Translations under genes and position numbers: made by a program
Origin: Castor canadensis
Taxonomy: Eukaryota > Chordata > Mammalia > Rodentia > Castoridae
Length of the DNA: 64,000 bases
Assembly (NCBI RefSeq): GCF_047511655.1
Contig: NC_133390.1
Coordinates: 134,035,583-134,099,582, forward strand
Reading direction: 5' to 3'
In this document: positions 1 to 13,015 of the stretch, one piece after another
Position numbering within the stretch: position 1 is the first letter of the stretch
How the letters are laid out: each line of letters starts with the position of its first letter
The notes under the pieces: model-generated
Databases searched by the model: none
Told to the model about the DNA's origin: nothing
Seen by the model: the letters and a program-made list of their open reading frames with translations, nothing else

Positions 1-1304
1 CTCAATGCTAATTCACAAATAACAAGAGTGGTGTTTTTGAGCAAAAGAAAATAGGTTTATTATTCATCAGATGAAGAGGAAAACAGAGAGAGTCAACTTC
101 TCAAAACTCTGTCATCCCACTTCTGAGACAAAATGTCTGCTTTTTAAAGGCAAGCTCTGGGTCTCAGCTTGACTGTGTGATTAAACACAGAACAGAGTGA
201 CTGCTGGCCTTGGTTCTCCAGGTGTCTGCCACCACATCTCCCAAGCTGTATGTCTTAGCTGACAGATTTACTTCTCTGGTGATCAGAGAAAGATAAGGGG
301 TAGAGGACTACCTGGTTTAATTTGTAAAGGGAGTTAACTTGGACTTTCTAGCATGTAGAAAAAGAGGGAAAGACTGTCAGTTTAATTAACAAAGGAGTAA
401 ACTGACCATCATGCAAGTTAGTTACAACCAAACTTTTCCCTTCTTTAGTCCTGGTTCCATTGTCCCCACTGTCAATTTACTTTTTCTATTTCTTTAGAAA
501 AGGGACATCACAGTCATCTAACTGTTTCCTGCCTTTAATTAATTTAGGTCCTAGGCCCAAGAAAGGAGTCAGTGCTCCTTAGCAAAAGCAGAGTTTAAGC
601 CCCAGTTACAAGCAGGCTTCTGTGGGGCAGTAACCCTCACATCTTCAAGGCCAGCACTTGGCATTTCTGTCACTGAAATGCTCTAACATCACTTCCAAAG
701 ACAGGTCCCACACAGCCTTCACCTGTTAGTCACTGGCTTTGATCATCTCACTGATCCTTCTTTCCCTTAATGTGTCTCATTTTCCCACTTCATCCCTCCT
801 CTGCATCCCTCAGCAAGTACACTGCCTACCTCTGCGGCAAGAACTTTTCAGCTCCCATAGACTCTCCCACAGTCATCCAGATGGTCAGCTTCCAAGGTCT
901 TCCCACTGAGAAAGTTCTGCTCCTTTTGAGGAACTTTTCATCATGAGCAACAACATTTGGGGGCAGGGGTTACCCAAATCCAGGGTAGCGATGACAGACT
1001 AAGGAAAATGCCCACCTTTTGTGGATTGCCACGAGCATGCCATAGTGCTGAGGACTGCACCACTCTGAGGTGTGTGGTGACTTATAGTCACAAGGGCCCT
1101 GCCTTCTTATAACAACAACCACTTTCCTGTGGGAATCTGCCCCTCCTCTCCTCTCCCTCCACCTGTGTCCAGGGAAGCAGACTTTTCAGTAGACCAGGGC
1201 TGAGCATTGACCTTGGCTCAGCTAGTTGGGGCTGAGCATCATGACTAGCCTGGCATGGCAGCTGAACCAAATCTGGCTTCCCAGGGCTCATGGAGCTTAA
1301 TAGT
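1..1304. other. Non-coding stretch, no gene recognised
   Basis: I see no supported gene here. The first 600 bases have an LTR-like feel (an antisense AATAAA-like block near 50-65 and CA/TG-rich unique sequence), but I could not fix boundaries or a family. Short ORFs such as the one on the minus strand at 1088-1291 have no recognisable domain. Confidence 0.5.
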
Positions 1305-1602
1305 GGGACTTTTTTTGGTACCCCTTATCCAAAATGCTTGGTACCATAACTTCCAGAGTTCATGCTTTTTCCAATTTGGGAATATTTGCATAATACATAA
1401 TGAGATATGCTGTCGTAAGACCCATGTCTAAAGACAAAGTTCATTCATATACACATAGCCTGATGGTAAACTTTATACAATATTCTTAATAATTTTGCAC
1501 AAAATTCATGTGGTATTTTCCACTTGTGGGGTCATATCAATATGAAAATCAATATGAAATATTTCAGATTTTAGGATTTTGGACTTTTGGATTAGGTTTA
1601 GC
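1305..1602. mobile_element. DNA-transposon fossil (MER/Tigger-like, family uncertain)
   Basis: Both ends carry related, oppositely oriented AT-rich motifs: a 'ccttatccaaaatgc' type at the left and 'ggattttggacttttgg' with 'attagg' at the right. The middle ('aatatttgcataatac', 'gagatatgctgtcg', 'tttatacaatattcttaataattttg') resembles a widespread mammalian non-autonomous DNA transposon that I know from human sequence. The family name is from memory and uncertain. There is no coding capacity. Confidence 0.5.
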
Positions 1603-2440
1603 ATGCAACTTGATAAGCTTGCTCTCTCCTTGCTGGGGATGAAGGTGAGAAGATGAGCTCTGGGCCACTTGGAGCTTCAGAGAAATAAGCCAATTTCCAG
1701 GTCCTCAGGAATGAATGAAGAGACAGTGAGAAGCAGCCAGTTATATCTTGAGCATTCATGCACCAACAAAGTCTGACCTTAGCCCTTCCTCTGGACATTG
1801 TAGTTATAAGAACCCTTCACCCCCCCCTTTCAGGTCAGGGGGGGATTTCAGTACTGTGCTCTTTCCTGTCTTCCCTAATAGAAGGGACACAGAACTCATT
1901 ATTTGATTCTCCGACCCAAAGTCCCATGGGCATTGTTGGTTTAGAAGTAACACCCAAGGGGCACCTTACAGAAAGTATAAGCCTTGCCCTCTGAACATCA
2001 GAGGTAGCAGGCACCTCTTAATAGTGCAAGGGGGACATGTATAGCTGTGGCTGATAAACAGGAACCCATCCTGACTCTTGACATGCTCTAATTGCCTCTA
2101 TTACATAAGACAGATTAGCTATAATTTTCTTTCTGGTGATATAATTGGGCTCCTCCACCAAGCTATGGTCAAATAATGTGTGGGCATCTCCCTGGGTGCT
2201 GAAATCAGCCATCAACCTGGATATGATTTCTTTGCCTTCAAGAGGCCCCTCCCTATACCAACAGTGTTTCCTGGAGTACCCCTTGGGACCTCTGGTGAAT
2301 GAAATGATTTGTACCTTGGAAATTCTCTAATGGGCAAGAACAACTCACTAGTTAAACCCCATTGAAAGGAAAGAAAACCAACCTGCACAATAAAATAAAA
2401 TATTTGTAAATCATGTGTCTGATACAGAAGTTATATCCCC
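1603..2440. other. Non-coding stretch, nothing recognised
   Basis: Unique-looking sequence with only short ORFs on both strands (for example 1758-1994 plus and 2018-2215 minus) that overlap each other and have no domain signature. No repeat family recognised. Confidence 0.4.
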
Positions 2441-3330
2441 ACTCCCACTATATAAAGTACTCTTAAAATTCAGTAAAAAATACAAAGCAACCAAAATTCA
2501 ATTTTAAAAGCTATCCCAATTTTTCAAAAAGACAATCCATGTTTTAACATAACCCAATTTTTTAAATAACCCAATTTAAAATCCTAAAAGATTTCAATAG
2601 CTAGTTTTACAACAAAGATATATATGTGACTGATAGCATATATAAAGGTGCTTAACACCATTAGTTGTTAGGAAAAAACACATCAAAACCACATTGAGAT
2701 ATTACTTCATGCCCTAAGCATAGCTATATTTGAAAAGAAAGAAATTAATAAATTGGAACCTCATTTAGGAATCTCAAATGCTGCAATGCTTTGGAAAATA
2801 GTTGGACAAGTTCTCCAAAGTTAAACCTACAGCTACCATATGACCTAGCAATTCTACTCATATTTTCATGTCCAAGGTAAATGAAAACATAGGTCTACAC
2901 AAACTCCTGCACATGAATGGTCATAGCAATGTTTTTCATAATAGCAAAAAAAAGATAAAGCAACAATTCAAGTACCCATAAGCTGATGAATTGATAAACA
3001 GGCTGCATAATATACATACAATGAAATATTATCATCAAATTAACAATGACATACTAGCATGTGTTACATGGATGAAGCTTGAAAATACACTAAATGAAAG
3101 GAGTCAGCACCACAATTCCACACATTGTGATTGTTCCATTTGCTAAAATGGATAAAACAGGCAAATTTATGATAGATTAGAAGTTGGATGGGGGTTGGTA
3201 CAGTCAGGTAGGAATGACTACTAATGAGTTGAAGGTTTTTTTGAGTTAATCACAATGTTCTTAAATAAATTATGGAGATATTCTTACAGTAATGAATATT
3301 CTAAGAACCAATGAATGGGACACTTTATTT
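2441..3330 (+). mobile_element. Old L1 fragment (ORF2 3' part and 3'UTR)
   Basis: The sequence follows the L1 ORF2 3' end in order: 'aaaccacattgagatattacttcatgcc', 'ccatatgacctagcaattctactc', 'actcctgcacatgaatg', 'ttttcataatagc', then the 'atgaatggat/gataaacaggctgc' and 'atggatgaagcttgaaaa' regions (2640-3090). It is heavily diverged with no open frame, so it is an ancient insertion. Boundaries are approximate. Confidence 0.65.
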
Positions 3331-3524
3331 CTTTTTAATTTTTATGAATTCTATGTTTTAAATGGATGATTTCATGATGTGGTTGAATTATCTCAGTAAA
3401 ACTGTATTTTTCCTTTTATATCAATGCACATTAATTGTACAAAATAGTGGTTTTCAGGATGAAATTTTCATACTGCTAAGATACTTTGATTTTATCCCAG
3501 ATTAGTATTAATAAAACTGTTTAT

Positions 3525-3538
3525 AAAAATCTTTCCCA
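3525..3538. repeat. Left target-site duplication of the full-length L1
   Basis: AAAAATCTTTCCCA here matches AAAAATCATTCCCA at 11022-11035 in 13 of 14 positions. The two copies directly bracket the L1 body. Confidence 0.75.
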
Positions 3539-5699
3539 GGCGATCCAAAATGGCATCTAGGGTAGGGAATCAGAAATCCTAAGTTCCATGACTCTAGAAA
3601 CCTCCTTAAGACAATGGAGCTACACTTGAGTAATTCTGATTGCTCCTAGCCAAAATAATAACTGCCATGAAATTAGGTGCATATAAAATTCAAAGACTGA
3701 CCCTTAAATCAGCCTTTAATTGCACCTTACAGCAGCAAAAATCCAGCATGGCACAGCCAGCAAGGCATGTTCAGCCTCTGGCCCTGGGAAAAAATCTCCC
3801 AGCCATTTCTCTTTTCTTTTTTCTTTTTTTTTTCCTTCTCCCAAAAAGCAGAAGACAGAGCATCAATAAGAATCAAACTCTGCAACATCCTGGACACCAG
3901 CCCATGGAAAGCCTCCCTACACCACACCACACCACACTGAAAAAAGTAGACCATTTCTCCCCTCAAGTCAGCTCCAAAGTTGCTTGTGTGAAACTGCAGA
4001 ATGAACAGGTGAGCATCATGTACCACATGTGACTCCCTAACCCACCATCCCCAGGAAAATAATCCAGTACTGCCCCTGGACAGACTGAAACCCCCTAGCA
4101 AAACTAAAAACCATAAACAGGGAACTGTAATCTGACACCTACAACAGAGGTGGGAGTGCAACACTGAACCTGCCCTGGAGAACATGGGTGAGGCAAGGAG
4201 CCAAACTCTCAGTGATCTAAAGCAGCAAAGTCTGAGAGCAGAAGCAGGGTGACAAGCCAACTTCCCAAAGAAGCTGCCAGCACCTAGCAGAGATCAAGAG
4301 AGGTATAGAGGCTAAGAGTGGGAGTGGGATACAAGCCAACCTTCAAAAGGAACTGCTGGCACCCAGCAGAGGTCAGGAAAAGTACAAAAGCTGAGAGTGG
4401 GGGTGGGGTGACAGGCCAACCTCCAAAAGCAGGGCAGGTGGTGGATGCTGGAGCTGATTTCTGGGACAAGGGCAACATTTAAAACTGAATTGTCCCACCT
4501 TGCTGGGGAAGGAACTGACCAAACAGAGCTGCAGCTGAAGGGCAACACAGCTGCTGTCTAGTGAACAACCACAGCTCTGACTACCCTGCACAAACTAGCA
4601 GTCTTATCTTATCACACCTCACAATCCAACTAATCTTATGGACAGAAGGAACCAAATAATACTCACAAGCCAGTCACCTGGTGAAACCACATCAGAGCTT
4701 CCACTTGAATGCCAATACCAGGACTAGACACCTAAGGAGTAACTCCAGAACTTTTACCAAAAGATAGAACTTTCTGTAGTTCCTGAATGTGATGTTTTTT
4801 ATTGTTTCTTTCTTTTATTTTTAATTTTTATTATTATTGTATTATTAACTTCACCAATACAATTCCCTTATGTCTATTCTTACCCTCTTCGTTTTCCCTC
4901 CTTCTCCTGTGCTACAATCCATTGTTCTCCCTCCCAACTACTCTTTCTGCCCCTTCTCATACACTCTTTCCCCCATCTTCACCTGCTATCCTCTCCCAGC
5001 CTGTCACCAAACTACCCCTGCCTCCTACATACTCACTACCTACTGGCTAGCCTACTCTACAAACTGTACACAACACCAGCACCCTGCAATCCCTAACAGA
5101 AACACCCTCCACTACAACATAAATACGCCCAAACACACACAAGGCCCACAAAACCCAGCATCCCCCATACCACTTCCCTCACCCAACCCACCCCCTTTTT
5201 TAGCATCACCTTTACTAATTCCACAAAATTTATAACTAACTTAATAACCATCACTTGCCCCATCTCCCACTGTTTATAGATATTATCATCAAGGGGTTTT
5301 CTATGTAATATTTAAAGAACTGGTCTGGTATTGAACCTGTGAATTTGTTTTGCTATATAATACCTCCAGACCAGGGACAGAAAGAGCACATCAACCTAGC
5401 TAACAACTAAGTCAGTCACAACATAAAAATTAAATCAAGGGAAAGAAATCAGGCAATCAAAACCACCAAACAGCCTACCAAAAACATAGCTGCACAGCAC
5501 CAAGTGGAGTGATGGGAAGAAGAATGAAGAGAAACCCCTCTCCTTAAAACAAAATTCAGTACAGGATTCACTGGGAAGTGAAGAAAGTGAATACCCAGTT
5601 CCTGACCTCAACAAAACAATGACAGTGTCACTAAGGAGCCCAGTGACACACATATAAAAGCTCTCAAAGAAGAATTTTTAGAAGATATCACATAGAAAC

Positions 5700-6735
5700 T
5701 CATGGAGAAGATACTAGACATGGCTTACCAGATTGTACAAGATGCACTCAAGAAATTTCAAGACACCAAAAATAAAGAACATATGAGAAGACACAGAAAC
5801 AAATAAAGGAACTCAGAGAGGACTCCAACAAACACCAAAGTGAAACAAAGGACATTATAAAAAGGGAGATATATGAATTAAAGATGAAAACACAAAACAT
5901 AAAAGAAGAGTTGAACAAAGATATGGAAAACCTAAGAAAAAAGAATCAAAAAGAAATCCTGGAAATAAAAAGTCCCTTTAGTCAAACAAAAAAATACAGT
6001 GGAAGGCCACTCCAGCAGACTAGAACAAGTGGAAGACAGAATCTCAGAGCTCAAAGAAAAATAGAAATTAAAGAAAACACAAGAAATATTAGTCAAACAA
6101 CTCAAGAGTTGTGAAAGGAATATGCAAGAACTCAGTGAGGCCACAAAAAACCAAACCTGAGAATCATGAGCATTAAAGAAGGAGAAGACATGCAAGCCAA
6201 AGGAATATGTAATATATTCAATAAACTAATAACAGAAAATTTTCCAAACCTTGAGAAAGTTTTTCCCATTCTGGTACAGGAAACCTCCAGGATACCAAAC
6301 AGACTTGACCAAAATAGAACCTCCCCACATCACATTTTCATTAAAACAATAAGCACAGAGAACAGAGAAAGAACATTGAAGGCTGTAAGAGAGAAAAAAC
6401 AAATAACATATAAGAGTAAACCAATCAAAATAACAGCAGATTCCCCAATGGAAACTTCAAAAGCAAGAAGGGTGTGAAGTGAGGTATTTTGGGCACTGAA
6501 TGAAAGTAACTTCAGTCCTAAGATATTCTACCCAGCAAAACTATCATTCAAAATTGATGGAGCAACAAAAGTCTTCCATGATAAACAGAAACTAAAACAA
6601 TACATGACCACAAAGCAACCACTAGAGAAGATTCTACAAGGAATTCTGCACACAGAAGATGAAAGCAAACAAAACCATGAGAGGACAGGAAGTATCAAAC
6701 CACAGAAGAAGAAAAGACAGGTAATGAGAGAGTAG
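5700..6735 (+). pseudogene. L1 ORF1 remnant (RNA-binding chaperone)
   Basis: L1 ORF1 protein is a trimeric RNA-binding chaperone that coats L1 RNA. Pieces are visible in several frames. A Lys/Glu-rich coiled-coil segment runs through about 5884-6110. The RNA-recognition and C-terminal part in 6166-6477 carries 'ENFPNLEKVFPILVQETSR', 'NRERTLKAVREK' and 'QITYKSKPIKITAD', typical of the family. Stops at about 6112 and 6475 and frame changes break it. After 6477 the family's last segment continues in another frame, ending near 6735. Frames are inferred by eye, so both ends are approximate. Confidence 0.7.
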
Positions 6736-6787
6736 CATTGATCGACTGACACAATCAAATAATTAAACAACAAAAACAACTAAATGG

Positions 6788-9700
6788 CAGGAATCACCAC
6801 TTACCTACTAATATAACACTGCATGTCAATGGACTCAATTCCCCCATCAAAAGGCACTGGTTGGCAAACTGGATTAAAAGGAAGATCCAACAATCTATTG
6901 TTTACAAGAGACCCATCTTTTGACAGAAATAAACACTGGCTTAGGGTGAAAGGCTGGAAGAAGATTACCAAGCCAATGGCCTCCCAAAAAAGGCAAGGGT
7001 AGCAATACTTATATCAGACAAAGTAGACTTCAAACCTACATTGTTCAAAGAAGACAAAGAAGGACACTTCATACTAATAAAAAGGGGCAATACATCAAAA
7101 AGAAATAACAATTATCAACCTAAATGTACCCAATGTCAGTGCACACAGTTTCATCAAACACATAGTAAAGGTCTTAAAATCACATATAGACTCCAACACA
7201 GTGGTAGGGGGAGACTTTAATACCCCTCTATCACCAACAGATAGTTCATCCAAACAAAAAAATCAACTAAGAAATCCTAGAGCTCAATGCCACCATAAAT
7301 GGACCTAACTGATATCTACAGGATATTTCATCCAACCATGGCACAATATACCTTCTTCTCAGCAGCACATGGAACTTTCTCCAAAATAGATCACATCTTA
7401 GGGCACAAAACAAGCCTCAGCAAATATAAGAAAATAGAAATAGCCCCTCGCATTCTATCTGAATGAATTAAAACTGCAACTCAACGAGAAAAGCAACAGC
7501 AGAAAATACACAAATAATTGGAGGCTCAATAACACACTGCTCAAAGATCAGTGGGTTATGGAAGAAATAAGGGAGAAAATCAAAAGTTTCCTGGAAGTGA
7601 ACAAAAATGAAAACATGACCTACCAGAACTTATGGACACAGCAAATGTAGTCCTAAGAGGAAGGTTTATAGTCATGAGTGCATATATTAAAAAGACAGAA
7701 AGATCTCAAATAAATGACCTAATGCTACATTTTATACCCCTAGAAAAACAAGGACAAGAAAAATCCAAATCAAACAGAAGGAGAGAAATAATAAAAATAA
7801 GGCTCAAAATTAATGAAATAGACACCAAAAAAGAAGGATACAAAAAATCAATGAAACAAAAAACTGGTTCTTTGAAAAAATAAACAAGATTGACAAACCC
7901 CTGGCAAATCTGACTAAAATGAGGAGGGAAAAGACCCAAATTAGTAAAATCAGAAACAAAAAGAAGAGAAAACAACAAACACTAAGGAACTCCCGGGAAT
8001 CATCAGAGAATACTTTGAGAAACTAGATTCCAATAAGTTGGAAAATCTTGAAGAAATGGATGAATTTCTAGATAGTTATGACCATCCAAAACTGAACCAA
8101 GAGGACATTAACCACCTGAACAGATCTATAACATGTAATGAAATTGAAGCAGCAATAAAGAGACTCCTACAAAAGAAAAGTCCAGTACCTGATGGATTTT
8201 CAGGTGAATTCTAACAGACCTTCAAAGAAGAACTCATAACAACACTCTTGAAACTTTTCCACAAAATAGAAAGGGAAGGAGCACTGCCTAACTCATTCTA
8301 TGAAGCCAGAATTACCCACATCCCAAAACTGGACAAGGACACATCCAAAAAGGAGAACTACAGGCCAATCTTCTTAATGAACTTCAATGCAAAAATCCTC
8401 AATAAAATAATGGCAAACCAAATCCAACAACACATCAGAAAGATCATTCACCATGACCAAGTTGGCTTCATCCCAGGGATTCAGGGGTGGTTCAACATAC
8501 ACAAATCAATAGAAGCAAAGACAAAAACCACTTGATCATCTCAATAGATGCAGAAAAAGCCTTTGACAAGATCCAACACCACTTCATGATAAAAGCTCTA
8601 AGAAAACTAGGAATAGAAGGAAAGTACCTCAACATTGTAAAGGATATATATGACAAACCTACAGCCAACATCATACTTAATGGTGAAAAACTGAAACCAT
8701 TTTCTCTAAAATCAGGAATGAGACAAAGGTGCCCACTATCCCCACTCTTATTCAACATAGTCCTGGAATTCCTAGCCAGAGGGATTAGGCAAGAAGAAGA
8801 AATACAAGGAATACAAATAGGTAAAGAAACTTTCAAAATATCCCTATTTGCAGACGACATGATCCTACACCTTAAAGACCCAAAAACTCAACCGAAAAAC
8901 TCCTAGACACCATAAACAGCTACAGCAAGATGGCAGTATACAAAATCAGCTTACCAAAATCATTAGCTTTTTTATACACCAATAACAAAAAAACTGAGAA
9001 AGAATATATGGAAACAATTCCATTTACAATAGCCTCAAAAAAAAGATCAAATACCTCAGAGTAAACTTAACAATGGATGTGAACAACCTCTACAAGGAGA
9101 ACTACAAACCCCTGAAGAGATTGAGGAAGACTACCGGAGGCAGAGAGATCTCCCATGCTCATGGATTGGTAGAATCAACATAGTAAAAACGGCCATACTA
9201 CCAAAAGCAATCTACATGTTCAACTCAATCACCATCAAAATCCCAAAGACATTCATCACAGAGATTAATAAATCTACCCTAAAGTTCATTTGGAAACACA
9301 AGAGACTGCGAGTAGCCACAGCAATGCTCAGTAAAAAGAGCAATGCAGGAGGTATCACAATACCTGACTTCAAACTATACTACAGAGCCATAGCAATAAA
9401 AATAGCATGGCACTAGCACAAAAACAGATATGAAGACCAGTGGAGCAGAATAGAGGACCCAAATATGAATCCACACAGCTACGCCTACCTTATTTTGACA
9501 AAAGCACCAAAAACATATGATGGAGAAAAGACAGCCTCTTCAGCAAATGTTGCTGGAAAAGGTGGTTATCTACCTGCAGAAAACTGATGCTTGCCCGTAA
9601 CCCTGTACTAGTATCAACTCAAAGTTGATTAAAGACCTTAATATCAGACACAAAACCTTGCACTCAGTACACAAAAGAGCAGGGAATACCCTGGAAATAA

Positions 9701-10557
9701 TAGGTATAGACAAGGACTTCAGTAGAACTCCAGCAGCCCAGCAACTAAGAGAAAGGATGAACAAATTGGACTATATGAAATTAAAAATTTTCTGCACAAC
9801 AAAAGTAATGGTCTCTAAACTGAAAAGATCACCCAAAGAGTGGGAGAAAATATTTGCTGGCTATACATCAAAAGACTGATAACCAGAATATACAGGGAGC
9901 TCAAAAAAACTAAACTCACCAAAAATTAATGAACCAAGAAAGAAGTGGGCAACTGAACCAAAAGAGCTTTTTCAAAGGAAGAAGTCCAAATGGCCAGAAA
10001 ACACATGAAAAAAATGCTCACTATCCCTGGCCATAAAGGAAATGCAAATCAAAACAACACTAAGATTTCACTTCTCTCCTGTTAAGATAGCTAGCACCAA
10101 GAATACCACCAACAACAAATATATTGGAGAGGATGTGGGGAAAAAGGAACCCTCATAAATTACTGATGGGAATGTAAGCTGGTACAACCACTTTGGATAC
10201 GGAGGCTTCTTAAAAAACTAAACATAAATCTGCCACATGATCCAGCAATACCACTCCTAGAGATATACCCAAAGGAATGCAACTCAGGTTATTACAAAGG
10301 CACCTGCATACCCACGTTTATTACAGGTCTATTCACAATAGCCAAGCTAAGGAAACAGCCAAAATGCCCTACTAGCAATGAATGGGTTAAGAAAATGTGG
10401 TATTTATACACAATGGAGTTTTACTCAGCCACAAAGAAGAATGAAATTTTGTAATTTGCAAGTAAATGGATGGAACTGGAGAACATCATCTTAAGTGAAG
10501 TTAGCAGCCTCAGAAGGCCAAAAATCACATGTTCTCCCTCATATGCAGATTATAGAC
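6788..10557 (+). pseudogene. L1 ORF2 remnant (endonuclease and reverse transcriptase)
   Basis: ORF2 protein nicks the target and reverse-transcribes L1 RNA. The endonuclease part starts around 6820 with an 'NVNGLN'-type segment and reaches a 'KIDHILGHK' segment near 7385-7410. The reverse transcriptase is readable in two overlapping frames. Residues 8248-8535 carry '[15 protein letters not shown]' and '[15 protein letters not shown]'. Residues 8487-8906 carry '[13 protein letters not shown]', '[14 protein letters not shown]' and the catalytic FADD box at 8847-8858. The frame changes near 8530. Further pieces occur at 9216-9416 and 9625-9879. The frame is lost repeatedly, so this is a pseudogene. 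Confidence 0.85.
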
Positions 10558-11021
10558 CTAAAACAAATGCATTAATATTATTGGACATGGTTCACACACT
10601 AAAGGGAAAGTGCACACAGAAGGAATAGGGAAAATGAAGGAAACCTAAAACTTGAATTTGGTTGATGTGCTCACTGTATAGGAGTGAATACAGTAATCTT
10701 AAACTGGCAGAGGCCACTATGGGAAGGAGACCTGGAAGTAATGAAGCGGTCAGGCAGAGATGAACCAATGTGGGTTGCAATACACAAGTGCATGGAAGCA
10801 ATGCTAGGAATCTCTCTGTATAGTTATCTTTATCTCAAACTAGCAAAAACAGTATGTCTTTCTTACTGTATCTTATGTTTTTGTCTTCAACAAATTCGGG
10901 AAAGAGAACAGAAGAGGTTCTGCCTGGAAGCAGTGGGCAGAAGGGGGAGGTGACCCAAACAATGTACATACATATAAGTAAACATAAAATGGTAAAATAA
11001 GATAAAGAAAAAAATAAAAAT

Positions 11022-11035
11022 AAAAATCATTCCCA
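11022..11035. repeat. Right target-site duplication of the full-length L1
   Basis: AAAAATCATTCCCA directly follows the A-rich tail and differs from the left copy (3525-3538) at one base. Confidence 0.75.
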
Positions 11036-11825
11036 ATATACATTTTTATGCAAGCCAAATATTTACTTCCTCTTCTGTTTCCCATCCCAAAATAATTTCT
11101 AGCCATGTTGTCAGATCAAGTATCAAACAATGGGTTTTTGCTCTAATACCAGAAGATGTGGCGATACCCCAACTCAGGAGAAGTTTACTCCTAACTTCCA
11201 GGAAACCTCAACGTGTAAAACTTCTCACCTTGTATGGTGACGATACCCTAACATATTTAAGTCCCAAGAATTTCTCAGCCCAAATAATACTCATTTTTAT
11301 TGTACAAAAATGGGTTTTGTTATATTTCCACACATGTGTATAATGCATACAATTCACCCCCATTACCCTTGCTTTTTCTCATCCTCTCTCCTTTGTCTCT
11401 TTCCCTAAACAGTCCTCACCTACACTGATGTCTTCTGTTTGTTTGTTTGTTTTTGTTTTTATGGATCTAGATTCTGAAAATAAGAGAAAACATGCAGTAT
11501 TTGTCTTTCTGAGTATGGCTTATTTCACTTAATGTGGTGATCTTCAAGTCCATCCATTTTCCTGAAAATTAACTTTATTCTCTTTTATTACTGAATAACA
11601 CTCCATTGTATACAATACATACATATACAATATATAATAAAATATAACGTAATATACATATATTCTTTATTCATCAGTTGACATGCACCTAATTGATGTG
11701 ATTCCATAGTGTGGCTATTTTGAATAAACATGGGTGTGCACGTATCTTTATTGTGTGCTTGCTTACATTTCTTTGGATATATAACCAGGTAGTATGGCAG
11801 GATCATATAGTAGGTCTATTTTTAG

Positions 11826-12139
11826 GCTTTTTTGGGGGGTAGTACTGGGGTGGAACTCAGGGCCTTGCACTTGTTAGGCCAGCACTCTACCACTTGAATC
11901 ACATCTCCATCCTTTTTTTGCTTTTACTAATTTTTGGAATAGGGTCTTGCATTTTTACCCAAGCCTGCCTGGACTGCAATCCTCCTATTTATGCTTCCCT
12001 GGCACCTGGGATGACAGGCACACACCACCATGTCCAGTTATTTGTTGAGATGAGGTCTTGCTGACTTCTTGACTCAGCTGTCCTTTCATCTCTACCTCCT
12101 ACGTAGCTAGAATCATAGGCATGAGCCACCATGTTCAGC
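11826..12139 (-). mobile_element. Composite SINE (B1/Alu-like + ID-like), antisense
   Basis: The right half reads 'agtactggggtggaactcagg' and 'actctaccacttgaa', the antisense of an ID-type tRNA-derived head. The left half has 'gatgacaggcacacaccaccatg' and 'cataggcatgagccaccatg', antisense B1/Alu-like. It is flanked by a 10-bp near-duplication inside the host L1, CTATTTTTAG (11816-11825) and CTATTTTCAG (12140-12149). Confidence 0.8.
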
Positions 12140-12629
12140 CTATTTTCAGTTTTTTGAGGAACCTCCATGGGGATTTCCATAGGTGCTGAACTAACTTACA
12201 TTTCCATCAACAGTGTATAAGGGTTCCTTTTTCTCTACATCATTGCCAGCATTTGCTGCTATTTGTTTTCTTGGTAATAGCTATTCTGAGAGTGAGGTGG
12301 GATTTCAATGTTGTTTGATTTGCCTTTTCTTTATGGCTAAGGATGCTGGATATTTCTTCATGTGTTTATTGGTCATTTGTGTTTCTTTTGAAAACTTTCC
12401 ATTTACTTCATTTGCTCATTTATTAATTTGATTTTTTGTTCTCTTCATATATTCTGGGTATTAATCTCTCGTCAGGCGAAAACCTTGAAAATATTTTCTC
12501 CCATTGTATAGGCTGCTCTTCACTCTGATAATTGTTTTATTTTCCATGCAATAGATTCTTAATTGGATATAATCTCATTTGTCAATTCTTCCTCATATTT
12601 CCTGAGCTATTAGAGTTCTAGTCAAGAAC

Positions 12630-12835
12630 TTTTTTTCAAAGACAAAGACATAGTATTTTATTGTTGTCTATGTTCACTGCCAAACATAATTTACTTGCAG
12701 CTTATATAATGCAAAAAGCTGACTTGATAGAAAATAAAATTATTAATATACGATGTGTACATCTTTTTTTGACATGGCATCAGGCAGCTGTCATCATTGA
12801 TTTTTCTTTCATATAAAAGCTACATGTCAGAAATG
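12630..12835 (-). mobile_element. Probable processed retrocopy of an unidentified mRNA 3' end
   Basis: This segment interrupts the antisense L1 and does not resemble L1. On the minus strand it ends with an AATAAA signal (complement of 12657-12662), about 20 bases, then an A tract (the T run 12630-12636). That is the layout of a reverse-transcribed mRNA 3' end. Short similar words (TCAAGAAC / GCAAGAAG) at the two edges could be a decayed target-site duplication. The source gene is not recognised. Confidence 0.5.
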
Positions 12836-12930
12836 TCAGCAAGAAGATTCCATTATCTTGAAATGTTTTCCCTATGCTTTCCTATACTAGTTTAAATTTT
12901 CAAGTCTTACATTAAGGTCTTTGAATTGAT

Positions 12931-13015
12931 TTTTTTTTTTTTTTGGCAGTATTGGAGTTCGAACTTAGTGATTTGCTAAGCAAGTGCTCTACCACTTGAG
13001 CCATACCTCCAGACC
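12931..13015 (-). mobile_element. ID-like SINE, antisense
   Basis: A T run is followed by 'ggcagtattggagttcgaac' and 'gctctaccacttgagcc', the antisense A/B boxes of a tRNA-derived SINE. Near-duplicate words TTGAATTGAT (12921-12930) and TTGAATTTAT (13016-13025) flank it in the L1 target. Confidence 0.8.

Larger units (their letters stand above)
3539..11021 (+). mobile_element. Near-full-length decayed L1 (LINE-1), 7.5 kb
   Basis: All L1 parts occur in order on the plus strand: a roughly 2.1-kb 5'UTR (3539 to about 5650) starting with a 'ccaaaatggc' motif, remnants of ORF1 (about 5700-6735), ORF2 (about 6788-10557), a 3'UTR and an A-rich tail ending near 11021. Imperfect 14-bp target-site duplications flank it (3525-3538 and 11022-11035). 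Many stops and frame changes interrupt both ORFs, so it cannot move on its own. The 13/14 match and the still-readable domains suggest middle age. Confidence 0.85.

Noticed and set aside
3727-4260. 177-codon minus-strand ORF
   Set aside because: It is inside the L1 5'UTR, antisense, with no domain. Overlapping plus-strand ORFs are equally open.
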